A DNA stretch of 64,000 nt from Limiplasma sp045538465 (GTDB lineage: Bacteria; Bacillota; Clostridia; Christensenellales; Aristaeellaceae), in contig JAZSRK010000051.1 of assembly GCA_045538465.1 (NCBI GenBank), positions 1 through 64,000 on the forward strand, written 5' to 3'. The notes under the pieces were generated by a model. The model had not been told where the DNA came from. It worked only from the letters and a program-made list of their open reading frames with translations, and made no database searches. This document shows, in pieces, positions 35,050-43,951 of the stretch; the first letter of the stretch is position 1, and each line of letters starts with the position of its first letter. The position numbers were made by a program, and so were the translations under genes.

Positions 35050-36273
35050 ATGTCTAAATACGCCCATCGTATGTCCGCAAGCACCCTGACGTTGAAAGAT
35101 GCGCAGGGACGCCCCATGCCTGGCCGCAAAGTAAAGGTCGATCTTGCCCGTCATGAGTTTCTCTTTGGCAGCGGCTGCTTCTGGCTGCAGGAGCTGCTCA
35201 ACCCCGCCTGCCCCGAGCACCTGAAGGAGCGCTATCAGATCTACTGGAATAACTGGAAAGAAGTTTTCAACTATGCCACCCTGCCCTTCTATCAGGGCCG
35301 TTACGAGCCTGTGGAAGGCCAGACCAAGGAAGTGGAGACCCTGCGTTCTGCCAAGTATCTCAAGGAGAACGGCTTCACCGTAAAGGGTCACCCCCTGTGC
35401 TGGCATACCTCTTCTGCCCTTTGGCTTTTGGAAAAGGATAACAAGGCTGTGCTGGAAAATCAGCTGGCCCGTATCCGCCGTGAGATCGGCGCTTTCCACG
35501 ATTACATCACCCTGTGGGATGTGATCAACGAAGTGGTCATTATGCCCATCTTCGAGAAGGAAGAGAACGCCATTACCAAACTGTGCCAGGAAATGGGCCG
35601 TGTGGGTCTGGTGAAGGCCGTGTTCGATCAGGCTCGTCAGATGGATCCCAATGCTACGCTGCTGCTCAACGACTTCAACACCAGCGAGAACTATCGCCAG
35701 CTGATCGAAGACTGCTTGGCCGCTGGCGTACCGATCGATGTGATCGGCATCCAGTCCCACCAGCATCAGGGCTTCTGGGGCATGGAGAAGCTGGAGGAAG
35801 TTCTCGCCCGTTTCGAGCGCTTCGGTAAGCCCATGCATTTCACCGAGAACACCTTCGTTTCCGGCGATCTGATGCCCGCCCACATCGTTGACCTGAACGA
35901 CTGGCAGGTGCCCGAGTGGCCCTCCACTCCCGAAGGCGAGGATCGTCAGGCACGGGATCTGCTCACCATGCTGGATCGCCTCTTTGCCCATCCCCAGATC
36001 GAAGCCTTCACCTGCTGGGATTTCGAAGACGGTGCATGGCTGGGTGCGCCTTCCGGTCTTGTGCATAAAGACGGCAGTGTGAAGCCCTCCTACGAAGCTC
36101 TTAAGCAGCGTGTACGCAAGGATTGGCATACCAGCCTGGAAGTGATGACCGACGAGAATGGTCAGGTGCAGGTGGAAGGCTACCGTGGTTTGTACAACCT
36201 CACTTGCGACGGCAAGGCTGCACAGTTCACCCTGAATAAGACGGATAAGGAACAGGTCGTGCAGCTGGGCTGA
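35050..36273 (+). CDS. GH10 endo-xylanase-like enzyme, cytoplasmic
   Basis: A 407-residue glycoside hydrolase family 10 protein. The start at 35050 follows AAGGAGG by eight bases. There is no signal peptide (MSKYAHRMSASTLTLKD), so it should act inside the cell on imported xylo-oligosaccharides. Acid/base Glu161 lies in LWDVINEVV and nucleophile Glu266 in MHFTENTF, where GH10 enzymes usually have TE followed by Leu/Leu-Asp; substitution after the Glu is noted. Conserved KGHPLCWH (near 112) and QSHQHQG also fit. It is transcribed away from the sugar-transporter operon, and joint use is likely. Other substrates are possible. Confidence 0.88.
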   Translation: MSKYAHRMSASTLTLKDAQGRPMPGRKVKVDLARHEFLFGSGCFWLQELLNPACPEHLKERYQIYWNNWKEVFNYATLPFYQGRYEPVEGQTKEVETLRSAKYLKENGFTVKGHPLCWHTSSALWLLEKDNKAVLENQLARIRREIGAFHDYITLWDVINEVVIMPIFEKEENAITKLCQEMGRVGLVKAVFDQARQMDPNATLLLNDFNTSENYRQLIEDCLAAGVPIDVIGIQSHQHQGFWGMEKLEEVLARFERFGKPMHFTENTFVSGDLMPAHIVDLNDWQVPEWPSTPEGEDRQARDLLTMLDRLFAHPQIEAFTCWDFEDGAWLGAPSGLVHKDGSVKPSYEALKQRVRKDWHTSLEVMTDENGQVQVEGYRGLYNLTCDGKAAQFTLNKTDKEQVVQLG

Positions 36274-36298
36274 ACCTTCTGAACGGTAAAAGATGCTC

Positions 36299-36337
36299 AT
36301 CCCCCCCGGGTCGGCTTACCCCGCCCGGGGGATTTTT
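36299..36337 (+). terminator. Terminator of the xylanase gene
   Basis: ATCCCCCCCGGG pairs with CCCGGGGGAT, followed by a run of five T residues at 36333-36337. Confidence 0.88.
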
Positions 36338-36421
36338 GCCACAAAGGCAGCATTTGCCTGCGGCAGGTGGACATATAGATAGAGCATCAGTCTTTACGAC
36401 CAAACTGGAGGAGGATGAAAC

Positions 36422-37039
36422 ATGAAAGTGATCCTGATCAACGGCAGCTCCCGGGAGCATGGCTGTACCGCCCGTGCACTGGAGGAAGTAGCCAAAGCTC
36501 TTGAGAGCGAGGGCATTGAAACGGAAATGCTGTTTATTGGCAACCAGCCGATCGCCGATTGTTTGGGCTGCGGTCAGTGCAGCAAATTGGGACATTGCGT
36601 CATCGATGATGCAGCGGCGCAGTTTGCCCTGCGTGCAGCAGAAGCAGACGGCTTCGTGTTCGGCTCGCCGGTGTATTACGCCCACCCCAGCGGTCGGCTG
36701 CTCAGTTTTATGGATCGGGCATTCTATGCAAACGGTGGCAACTTCCGCTTCAAGCCTGCAGCAGCGGTGCTCAGCGCACGCCGGGCAGGCAACACGGCCT
36801 CCATGGATGTTATCAATAAGCATTTCACCATCAACGAAATGCCAGTGGTATCCGCTACCTATTGGAACCATGTGCACGGCAACACCCCGCAGGAGGTGGA
36901 GCAGGATGTGGAAGGTTTGCAGACCATGACCAATCTGGGCAAGAATATGGCGTGGCTGCTCAAGTGCATCCAGCTAGGCAAGGAAAATGGCGTGTGCCCG
37001 CCGGAAAACCGCAAGGTGTATACGAATTTTGTCCGCTGA
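36422..37039 (+). CDS. Flavodoxin-family NADPH-dependent FMN reductase
   Basis: A 205-residue protein with the FMN-binding loop NGSSREHGCTARAL at residues 6-19 and the CLGCGQCSKLGHCVIDDD-type cysteine cluster near residue 47, typical of iron-sulfur flavoprotein-like reductases that lack a full ferredoxin motif. Residues 83-90 (GSPVYYAH) form the second FMN loop. The gene has GGAGGAGG upstream and is followed by a hairpin (37055-37102), so it is likely monocistronic. The substrate is unknown. Confidence 0.82.
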   Translation: MKVILINGSSREHGCTARALEEVAKALESEGIETEMLFIGNQPIADCLGCGQCSKLGHCVIDDAAAQFALRAAEADGFVFGSPVYYAHPSGRLLSFMDRAFYANGGNFRFKPAAAVLSARRAGNTASMDVINKHFTINEMPVVSATYWNHVHGNTPQEVEQDVEGLQTMTNLGKNMAWLLKCIQLGKENGVCPPENRKVYTNFVR

Positions 37040-37054
37040 GACAAAAACATAGAC

Positions 37055-37102
37055 CAAGAAACGGGTCGGTACTGGCTGCTGCCGGTGCCGACCCGTTTCT
37101 TG
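37055..37102. terminator. Hairpin after the FMN reductase gene
   Basis: A perfect 15-bp stem (37055-37069 with 37088-37102) containing ACGGGTCGG/CCGACCCGT. T residues occur in the 3' arm but no separate U-run follows. Confidence 0.65.
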
Positions 37103-37209
37103 CGTGTAGAAAGGCAATGCGCGCCTAGAAGGAATTTGGGAGGTTTGTATCGAAAACGATAGTTATGGAACAACAAAAGTGGCGCTACAGCCGCACGGAG
37201 GCATAATAC

Positions 37210-38575
37210 ATGAATATACTGGTGATCAACGGTAGCCCAAAGGGCGATTACAGCATTACACTGCAAACGGTTTTGTATTTGAAAAAACGCCACCCGGAGC
37301 ACCATTTCGAGGTACTCAATGCCGGGCAGCGCATTAAGGCGCTGGAAAAAGATTTTGCACCTGCGCTGGAGGCGATCGCTAAAGCAGAGCTTTTGTTGTT
37401 CGCCTATCCGGTGTACACCTTTATCGCCCCTTGTCAGCTGCATCGCTTTATCGAACTGATGAAGGAGCACAACGCCCCGGTTGCTGGCAAGTACATGAGC
37501 CAGATCAGCACATCCAAGCATTTTTTCGATGCTACGGCGCATCGCTATGTGCAGGAGAACGGGCAGGATCTGGGCATGAAGGTGCTGCGTGGCTTGTCGG
37601 CTGATATGGACGACCTGCTTACCCAAAAGGGCCAGCAGGAAGCGGAGCTGTTTTTGAACCATGTTCTCTGGTGCATGGAGCAGGGCTACTGCGAACCGGT
37701 GCAGCCTGCGATTGCGAAAGCAGAACACGCCGTTGCCACCGTACCGCCAGCGACCCAGCCCATGGAGGAAAAGCCCGGTGATATCGTTATCGTTACCGAT
37801 CTTTTGCCCGAGGACACCCGTCTTTCAGCAATGATCGAACGTTTCCGCAGGGTCATCCCCCGTAAGACCCGTATCATCAATCTGCGGGAGTATCCCTTCA
37901 AGGGCGGCTGTCTGGGTTGTTTCAACTGTGCCACCGACGGTGTATGCATTTATAAAGATGGCTTCGACAGCTTTCTGCGCGATCAGGTACAGTCGGGTGA
38001 GGCCATCGTTTATGCCTTTACCATTCGAGACCATTCCATGGGCGCTTTGTTTAAGATGTACGATGACCGCCAGTTCTGCAACGGTCACCGCACGGTTACG
38101 GTAGGTATGCCGGTTGGTTATTTGGTATGCGGCGATTATTTGCAGGAAAGCAATCTGCAAACCATCATCGAGGGGCATTCTCAGGTGGGGCAGAACCCGC
38201 TGGCCGGTGTGGCTACGGACGAATCCGACCCCAATGCTGCCATCGATCAAATGGCTGGCGACTCTTCAGCGAATGTTGGAGACTCGCTACCACCAGCCCA
38301 GAAATTTCTTGGGCGTTGGCGGTATGAAGATCTTCCGCGACTTGATCTACCTGATGCAGGGCATGATGAAGGCAGATCACCGTTTCTATAAGCAGCATGG
38401 TGAATACGATTTCCCCCAGAAGAAAAAGGGAACGATCATGAAGATGTATCTGGTGGGGGCGCTGCTATCCTCGCCGAAGATCAAAGCCAAGATGGGTAAC
38501 AAAATGAATGAAGGTATGCTTGCGCCCTACCGCAAAGTGCTGGAAAAAGCGGTACCCTCTGAGAAAAATACCTGA
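37210..38575 (+). pseudogene. Double flavodoxin-like redox protein, frameshifted near 38257
   Basis: The frame from 37210 gives an N-terminal FMN-reductase-like half (INGSPKGDYSITLQ) and a second half with the cysteine pattern GGCLGCFNCATDGVC (near residue 235). Around residue 349 the expected sequence leaves this frame: the natural continuation ATLQRMLETRYHQ...FLGVGGMKIFRDLIY, then a C-terminal part ending at 38575, lies in the +1 frame. One extra base near 38254-38258 explains it. The frameshift is either a real inactivating mutation or a sequencing error; without correction the product would stop at 38391 with a nonsense tail. Full length would be about 454 residues. Confidence 0.78.
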
Positions 38576-38600
38576 ATGGCGCTTAAAAATTGAAAAGAAC

Positions 38601-38642
38601 TGCCCCCGGAGCCATGAGCGGCTTCGGGGGCAATGCTTTTTT
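38601..38642 (+). terminator. Terminator after the double flavodoxin-like gene
   Basis: TGCCCCCG and CGGGGGCA arms with inner AGCC/GGCT pairing, then TTTTTT at 38637-38642. Confidence 0.85.
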
Positions 38643-38652
38643 GACGATTCAA

Positions 38653-40062
38653 TTAGCCTTCGATCTTAACAGATGCTTCTTCCGGTGCACTTTTGCTAGG
38701 CTGCTTGCGCAGCAGAACGAAGTTGAGCGCGATCAGGTACAGCACAGCCAAGCCAAGGGTCACAAAGCACATCAGGTCTCTACGGGAAGCGAGGGAAACG
38801 AAGATCAGCATAGGAGCACCCAGAACGATAGCATAGCTGCTGCCCACCACCAGATTGTTGGCTGCGGGGGTGGAAAGCTCAGGGTCGATCTCGCGCAGCA
38901 GCAATACGCCGGAACCGATGGTGCCGGTCAGCATACCATACATGGAGATGAGCCCCTCGTTGGAGTAGCTGCCGTAGTTTTTACGGCAGACCAGCCGCAG
39001 GTGGAGCCAAGTGCAAGCAGCGCCTGCAACGCTCATCAGCAAGAAGGGGATCCACAGACCGCTCAGGTCTTCCAGCCGGATGGAGGCGATACCGCAGATG
39101 ATCATAATATCAAAGAAAAAGCCGGAAATACGGTTGAGCAGGTAGTTGTTCTGGTATTGGCGGGTAACGATCTTGCACTTCCGTCCCTTATCCAAAAGCA
39201 CACGAGCCAGCATCGCCATAACGGAACCAACGATAAAGTTGAAGCCCCACAGCAAGGTGTTGACGGTGTTGCCAAGCCCGGGAGAAATGGCAGAGATGGC
39301 AGAGGTAAGCCCCCAAGTGATCAGGTAGGTAAACAGATAGACGATCAGCACCAGCGCGATCTGGACAGACAGTTTATCGATGGAATCGGATACGGGGATC
39401 TCGTTCTTATCCTGAAAAAAGTCTGCGGACAGGTTTTCGTTGTCGTGAGCACCGCTTTGTCCTTTGAGGATGCCCTTCTTACGCCAGATGTTCAGCATGA
39501 TAACGCCTACGATGCAAGCGCACAGATAACCGGCTGCGGCAATGGAAAGACCGAAGCTACGCCCGCCTGCAAAGCCCATGCCCTCGTAGGTTGTGCCGAT
39601 GTTGTTGGCCTGTCCGGGGCCTTGACCAAAACCCATGGGCAACAGCAGACCAGCAGGCTTGTACATCTCCGGCATAAAGGTGTAGGCCAGACCGATGGTG
39701 AGCAGCAGACCGATAACGCCCTGCACCAGATAAGTGCTTACGATAATAGCGCCGGATTTAAAACCAGAGGCACTGCCTGCTTGGGTATCATCTTTGGTAA
39801 CTGTACGCAGCGACATGGCGATAAAGCCCAGCGCAATGCAGTGGTACACCATGATCTCCAGCAGCGATTCATCGGGCTTGTAAATGCCTATGGTTTTAAA
39901 GATCAGCAAGAGAAAACCAGCCAGAACAGATACCGGCATCAGGGTTTTGCGAAACGCAGGGATCTTGCGGCGGAGCATATTGGCAAGCATTACCGAGCAA
40001 GCCAGAAGCCCCATTTGGATGATGAAATTCCACAAGGGTTGGTTGGCGGCAGAGTAATCCAT
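38653..40062 (-). CDS. GltS-like Na+/glutamate symporter family protein
   Basis: A 469-residue polytopic membrane protein of the ESS (glutamate:Na+ symporter) type. The family's glycine-rich reentrant motif is visible as MGFGQGPGQANNIG near residue 142. About a dozen hydrophobic segments are present, with a hydrophilic loop in the middle (about 205-225). The ribosome binding site GGAGG is eight bases before the start. It lies 15 bases after the acyltransferase gene on the same strand and may share its message. Glutamate as substrate is assumed from the family only. Confidence 0.83.
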   Translation of the reverse strand: MDYSAANQPLWNFIIQMGLLACSVMLANMLRRKIPAFRKTLMPVSVLAGFLLLIFKTIGIYKPDESLLEIMVYHCIALGFIAMSLRTVTKDDTQAGSASGFKSGAIIVSTYLVQGVIGLLLTIGLAYTFMPEMYKPAGLLLPMGFGQGPGQANNIGTTYEGMGFAGGRSFGLSIAAAGYLCACIVGVIMLNIWRKKGILKGQSGAHDNENLSADFFQDKNEIPVSDSIDKLSVQIALVLIVYLFTYLITWGLTSAISAISPGLGNTVNTLLWGFNFIVGSVMAMLARVLLDKGRKCKIVTRQYQNNYLLNRISGFFFDIMIICGIASIRLEDLSGLWIPFLLMSVAGAACTWLHLRLVCRKNYGSYSNEGLISMYGMLTGTIGSGVLLLREIDPELSTPAANNLVVGSSYAIVLGAPMLIFVSLASRRDLMCFVTLGLAVLYLIALNFVLLRKQPSKSAPEEASVKIEG

Positions 40063-40077
40063 AGAGTATACCTCCGT

Positions 40078-41229
40078 TTACTTTGTTGCGGATGTGTGAG
40101 CGTTTTGCCAGGCCAGCAGATATTTGCGCATGCAGCAGCCGCTGGTTTGGCTTTTCAGCTCAAAATAGTCTCCACCCATGGAGAAGGTGAGCCGATTGGT
40201 GCGTATAATGGCCATGTTGCCGATTTCGGCAAGGGGCAGCGTATGGTCGCCAATGGTAAGCACATCGTTTTGCAGCTTGAGGCGGCCTTCTGCCAGCAGT
40301 TGGGTGTTGTGATCATCGGTCACTTTGAGGTACGTGACGTTTTCGTCTGCAATGCCGTCCTCAGGCATTGTGTAATCGCCCGTCCGGAAGGCTTCCAGCT
40401 GCCAGGCATCCCATTGGGCAATGGTGGCAAAGGGCTGGGCGGGCTCAAAGAAGCCGGATTCTGTAAAGAGCAGATCGAAGCCGCAATTGCAGCGGATATG
40501 GTCGCCCTCGCTTTTCAGGGTGCCGATCTGTTTGCATTGGGGGCAGATAAACAGCGCAGATTCCATGTGCTGTGCACGGTTTATACCTTTGTAAGCCACG
40601 GGCTGCACAGCTTGTTCGGCCCATGTATCCTCGTTGATGTCGCTGTTGATGAGGCGCAGGATCTCGTCTTTTTTCATGGCCTTCAGCTGTTCGGGAGAAT
40701 ACACGCCCACAACGTTGCCGCTCATTTTGCCGCGGCGCACGCCCTTGCCCCAGCGGGGGTTGGTCAGGTAGCCGCCTGTTAAGCGATAGGTGATAAGCGT
40801 AGCACCGCTGATCTGCGCAAGCATGGCGGTGGCCGGTAATACCGGTACAGTAGCCCCATCCCAAGTGGTTTCGCCGGAGCCGAAAATGCAAACCGAATGA
40901 CCAGCTTTTAACTGGCGAAGACAGGTCATGGCGGTATCCATACCAGTGCTGCCCTTGCGGCGCGGAATGATCGCCACCAGCCACTGGATCAGGCTGCTGA
41001 CCCAGCCTAAGCGGAAGATATGCTCGCTGGCTACAAAGGCGATCTGCTGCTTGCGAAAACTCATCGCCAGCAAGAGGGGATCCCAGTTGGATACGTGATT
41101 GGAGATGATCAGGCAGGGTTCGCTGCGGGAGGCTTCATCGTGCGTATAGGCAAACTTGCTTCGCAAATAGGGATGAGCCAGCGTGCAGAGTATTCTCCAT
41201 AGAAATTGATGTCTCTTTTGCTTATTCAT
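40078..41229 (-). CDS. PlsC-like acyltransferase with C-terminal zinc ribbon
   Basis: A 383-residue protein. Residues 40-210 form a 1-acyl-sn-glycerol-3-phosphate acyltransferase-type domain with the NHVSNWD (HX4D) catalytic motif near residue 44 and FGSGETTWDG in place of the usual FPEGTRS. Residues 238-265 hold CPQCK...CNCG, a zinc-ribbon-like pair, and the remainder is a beta-rich tail without recognised relatives. The start MNKQKRH at 41229 has a GGGGGAAC site upstream; longer frames lack one. The motif 3 change and the zinc ribbon mean the substrate may not be a standard lipid. Confidence 0.78.
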   Translation of the reverse strand: MNKQKRHQFLWRILCTLAHPYLRSKFAYTHDEASRSEPCLIISNHVSNWDPLLLAMSFRKQQIAFVASEHIFRLGWVSSLIQWLVAIIPRRKGSTGMDTAMTCLRQLKAGHSVCIFGSGETTWDGATVPVLPATAMLAQISGATLITYRLTGGYLTNPRWGKGVRRGKMSGNVVGVYSPEQLKAMKKDEILRLINSDINEDTWAEQAVQPVAYKGINRAQHMESALFICPQCKQIGTLKSEGDHIRCNCGFDLLFTESGFFEPAQPFATIAQWDAWQLEAFRTGDYTMPEDGIADENVTYLKVTDDHNTQLLAEGRLKLQNDVLTIGDHTLPLAEIGNMAIIRTNRLTFSMGGDYFELKSQTSGCCMRKYLLAWQNAHTSATK

Positions 41230-41302
41230 AGGTTCCCCCTTCAAGCATGTATAGGATGGATGAAGGAACACCGCTGTAACTGGCGATGATACCAATATGC
41301 AT

Positions 41303-41332
41303 ATCATAAACCAGCACATGGAAATCTGTCAA
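41303..41332 (-). promoter_or_regulatory. Promoter of the PlsC-like gene
   Basis: TTGACA (41327-41332) and TATGAT (41303-41308) with an 18-base spacer on the minus strand. Confidence 0.75.
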
Positions 41333-41435
41333 GAAAACACTTTGGAGGGTTTGCTGGTGTTCGCAACAAGCCCTTGTCTTTTGCAACTCTGCGTGATATT
41401 CTATGATGGGATGAAAGCGCAGGGAGGCGATTTGG

Positions 41436-42809
41436 ATGTTCCGCAGAGCAGGACGCAGATGGGGACGCGCTATGGGTTGGATCTTGGTGCTTACCTTTAT
41501 TGTAACGCTGGCTATGGCTGTGTACATTCATATGTACGAACCTGAACGGTACATTGCGGAGTACACCCTGAATGCTGTACGGGAGAACCGCAACCCAGAA
41601 AACCCTGCGCCGCTGAGCATGTGGATGCTCATACGCGATTACGACCACTTGCTGGATAGCGAAGGCTTCCGCATGCAGATCGTTGCGCAGCAGCTTAGCG
41701 ACGGCAAAACCTTTATCAGTGCCCGCGGCAGCGCCACCGACCATATGGTGGTCATCCGCGCTGTGGGTGTCGACCCGGAGATCGTTCTGGGGCTTGCCGA
41801 TGCGGTGGGCGACCGGCTGGTAGCTGAATCCGTCAGCTTGCTGGGCGTGGAAAGTGTTCATACTGTAAACCGGGCGCACTTGGCCCCACAGCCTACCGAA
41901 ATGGATAAGCTGGTGCGCATTGCCAAAACGATGCTGCTTACCTTTGGCGTACTTTCGCTTCTGGCGATGCTGTTTGGTTCCCGTCGGGAACATGTGGGCT
42001 GGATGACACCGCCCCAGCAGCTGGCTCTGCCGGTGGTCGGTCAGGTGGCCCAATGCAGCGAGGAATGTGAGCATTGCGCCCGCCGCCTATCCCGCAAGAA
42101 AGCAAGCGAGGCAGAGGGCAGAATGCTTCATTATGTAAACCGTCTGGTGCGGGAAGGCGTGGAGGAAATAGCGCTGGCAGTGCGCGCCGCCGCTGGTATG
42201 CAGTCTTGTTCTGTAGCGGTCACTGGTGTGCGCGGCGAGGATAACGCTCCTGCCTATGCAGTTTTGCTGGGGCAGACACTGGCAGCCGACGGTTATTCGG
42301 TACTGATGATCGAAATGGACGGCGATGCGCCGTCTTTGCGGAAATATCTGGGCGCCTCCGGACAGACGGATGTGGTGGATTGTCTGGACGATGACAGCCG
42401 GCTGCCCATGGCGCTGCGCCCCACCCGCATCAACACCTTGCACATGATCGATTGCTGCCACGACGGCGAAACGATGCGTACTGTGTCGGCTTCTCTGGCT
42501 TTCCGCACCTTTGTGGAGGATGCGCAGGCGATCTATGATTATGTTATTCTAAGCGCGCCGCCTGCTGCCTTTGGCGGCGGGTCGGAAGCTGTGTGCAGCG
42601 CAGCGGATCAAACGCTGCTGGCGGCCAAAGATCAGCGCTATACAGCCAACGAGCTTACCGGCGTTGCCGCAGGGCTGATCCAGCGGGGCGCGCGGCTCAC
42701 CGGTGTGGTCTTTACAGGTGTAAAGATGCGCCAGCTGAAGGGTATCTACAAGGTAGACGGCAAGGCCTACCGTAAAGGCAAACCCAAGGGACACGCCGCC
42801 CAAGCATGA
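41436..42809 (+). CDS. Wzz/BY-kinase-like protein with degenerate nucleotide-binding site
   Basis: A 457-residue protein with the layout of a fused polysaccharide co-polymerase and bacterial tyrosine kinase: membrane helices at about 12-32 and 168-185 around an extracellular segment, then a cytoplasmic BY-kinase-like domain (about 235-440). The normal GEGKS/T P-loop is replaced by TGVRGEDNAPAYAVLLGQTLA, with no Lys-Ser/Thr. DYVILSAPPAAF, the counterpart of the Walker B-like segment, lacks the usual acidic pair. It is therefore probably not an active kinase. The ribosome binding site is GGGAGG. A role in controlling exopolysaccharide chain length or cell wall is inferred. Confidence 0.72.
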   Translation: MFRRAGRRWGRAMGWILVLTFIVTLAMAVYIHMYEPERYIAEYTLNAVRENRNPENPAPLSMWMLIRDYDHLLDSEGFRMQIVAQQLSDGKTFISARGSATDHMVVIRAVGVDPEIVLGLADAVGDRLVAESVSLLGVESVHTVNRAHLAPQPTEMDKLVRIAKTMLLTFGVLSLLAMLFGSRREHVGWMTPPQQLALPVVGQVAQCSEECEHCARRLSRKKASEAEGRMLHYVNRLVREGVEEIALAVRAAAGMQSCSVAVTGVRGEDNAPAYAVLLGQTLAADGYSVLMIEMDGDAPSLRKYLGASGQTDVVDCLDDDSRLPMALRPTRINTLHMIDCCHDGETMRTVSASLAFRTFVEDAQAIYDYVILSAPPAAFGGGSEAVCSAADQTLLAAKDQRYTANELTGVAAGLIQRGARLTGVVFTGVKMRQLKGIYKVDGKAYRKGKPKGHAAQA

Positions 42810-42842
42810 AACGAACGGCGATAAGCTGAAGGAGGAGTACGA

Positions 42843-43913
42843 ATGGATCTTCTGAGAACGCTTGTACTTTATATGACGATGCTTTTTGTATCCTCTGTGC
42901 AGACCATGCCGGATGCGCAGAGTTTTATGGTGCAGTATGCGACCCCCGAACCCACAGTGCAGGTCACCGTAGCGCCGGTGGTCACGCCTTCGCCTACGCC
43001 TGTGCCCACCATTGCCGTATCGCCCAATCCAGAGTATAAGACCTTGCAGGTGGGCGATAAGGGCGACGAAGTGCTTCGCCTCCAGCAGACACTTACCGAT
43101 TACGGCTATTATGTAGGCGATCTGGATGGCCGCTATGGCAACCAGACCCGCTATGCAGTGGAACGTTTCCAATATAACCACGGGTTGGTAGCCGATGGCA
43201 TCGCAGGGCGAAATACCCTTACCGTGCTGTACGACAGCAATCAGGTGCGCTACGCCGAGCCGACCCCCACGCCCTCCCCGGCAGCGGATTCCCTTACCCT
43301 CGCTTTGCCCATGGAGACCGAAGTACCTGCCGAAGCGACCCCAGCCCCGGAACAGCAGGATACGCCTGCTCCTGACGAAACGCAGGAGCCTGCGTCTGCT
43401 GCAGCTGTTGAGCCGGAGCCCACCATTCAGCCGGAGGCGACCCCTGAAGCCACCCCCGAGGCTACGGCTGAACCTGTTTTTGCAGCTTTGGAAGGCTGGA
43501 GCATCCGTTTTGCACAGGAGGAGGAGCCGCTTGCCATTGCTGCTGAGGACGCTGCACAGCCTGTAAAGGTCTACCATTTTGGTAATGTGCCCTATGTTCC
43601 GCTTACGGCTATTCTGGAGGAAGCTGGCGTATTGGTCGTATGCTCTGATGATAATGTGGAGAAGATCGAGATCGGCTATGCTGCTCAGGATAGCCTGTAC
43701 CTCATCAGCTTTACCGATAAGAAGAATGGCGACCCCGTGGGCTTGGAAGCCTATTGTAACGATGAACCTTTGCCGCTGGAAAATCGGGATGCCCGCTATG
43801 CCGACGGCATGTATTATCTGCCGGTGCATACAGCGATGGTCTTGACCGGCTTTACGTTTGAATTGGACGAAACCGCGCAGGAAGTGCTTGTGCAAGTGCC
43901 TCAGGCGGAGTGA
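42843..43913 (+). CDS. Peptidoglycan-binding protein with Pro/Glu linker and copper-amine-oxidase-N-like domain
   Basis: A 356-residue protein with an N-terminal hydrophobic segment, a PG_binding_1 unit (about 60-125, VLRLQQTLTDYGYY and AVERFQYNHGL), a Pro/Thr/Glu-rich spacer (135-215) and a C-terminal domain (about 235-355) like the CuAO-N domains that occur in wall proteins (NVPYVPLTAILEEAG, YYLPVHTAMVLTGF). It follows the degenerate kinase by 33 bases and may act with it at the cell surface. Confidence 0.75.
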   Translation: MDLLRTLVLYMTMLFVSSVQTMPDAQSFMVQYATPEPTVQVTVAPVVTPSPTPVPTIAVSPNPEYKTLQVGDKGDEVLRLQQTLTDYGYYVGDLDGRYGNQTRYAVERFQYNHGLVADGIAGRNTLTVLYDSNQVRYAEPTPTPSPAADSLTLALPMETEVPAEATPAPEQQDTPAPDETQEPASAAAVEPEPTIQPEATPEATPEATAEPVFAALEGWSIRFAQEEEPLAIAAEDAAQPVKVYHFGNVPYVPLTAILEEAGVLVVCSDDNVEKIEIGYAAQDSLYLISFTDKKNGDPVGLEAYCNDEPLPLENRDARYADGMYYLPVHTAMVLTGFTFELDETAQEVLVQVPQAE

Positions 43914-43951
43914 TGATGGCTTTTTGTTCTTATAGATAAGGAAAGGAAGTG

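Noticed and set aside
37165..37206. Thirteen-codon ORF before the double flavodoxin-like gene
   Set aside because: No ribosome binding site at a proper distance and no hairpin or motif suggesting a leader peptide.
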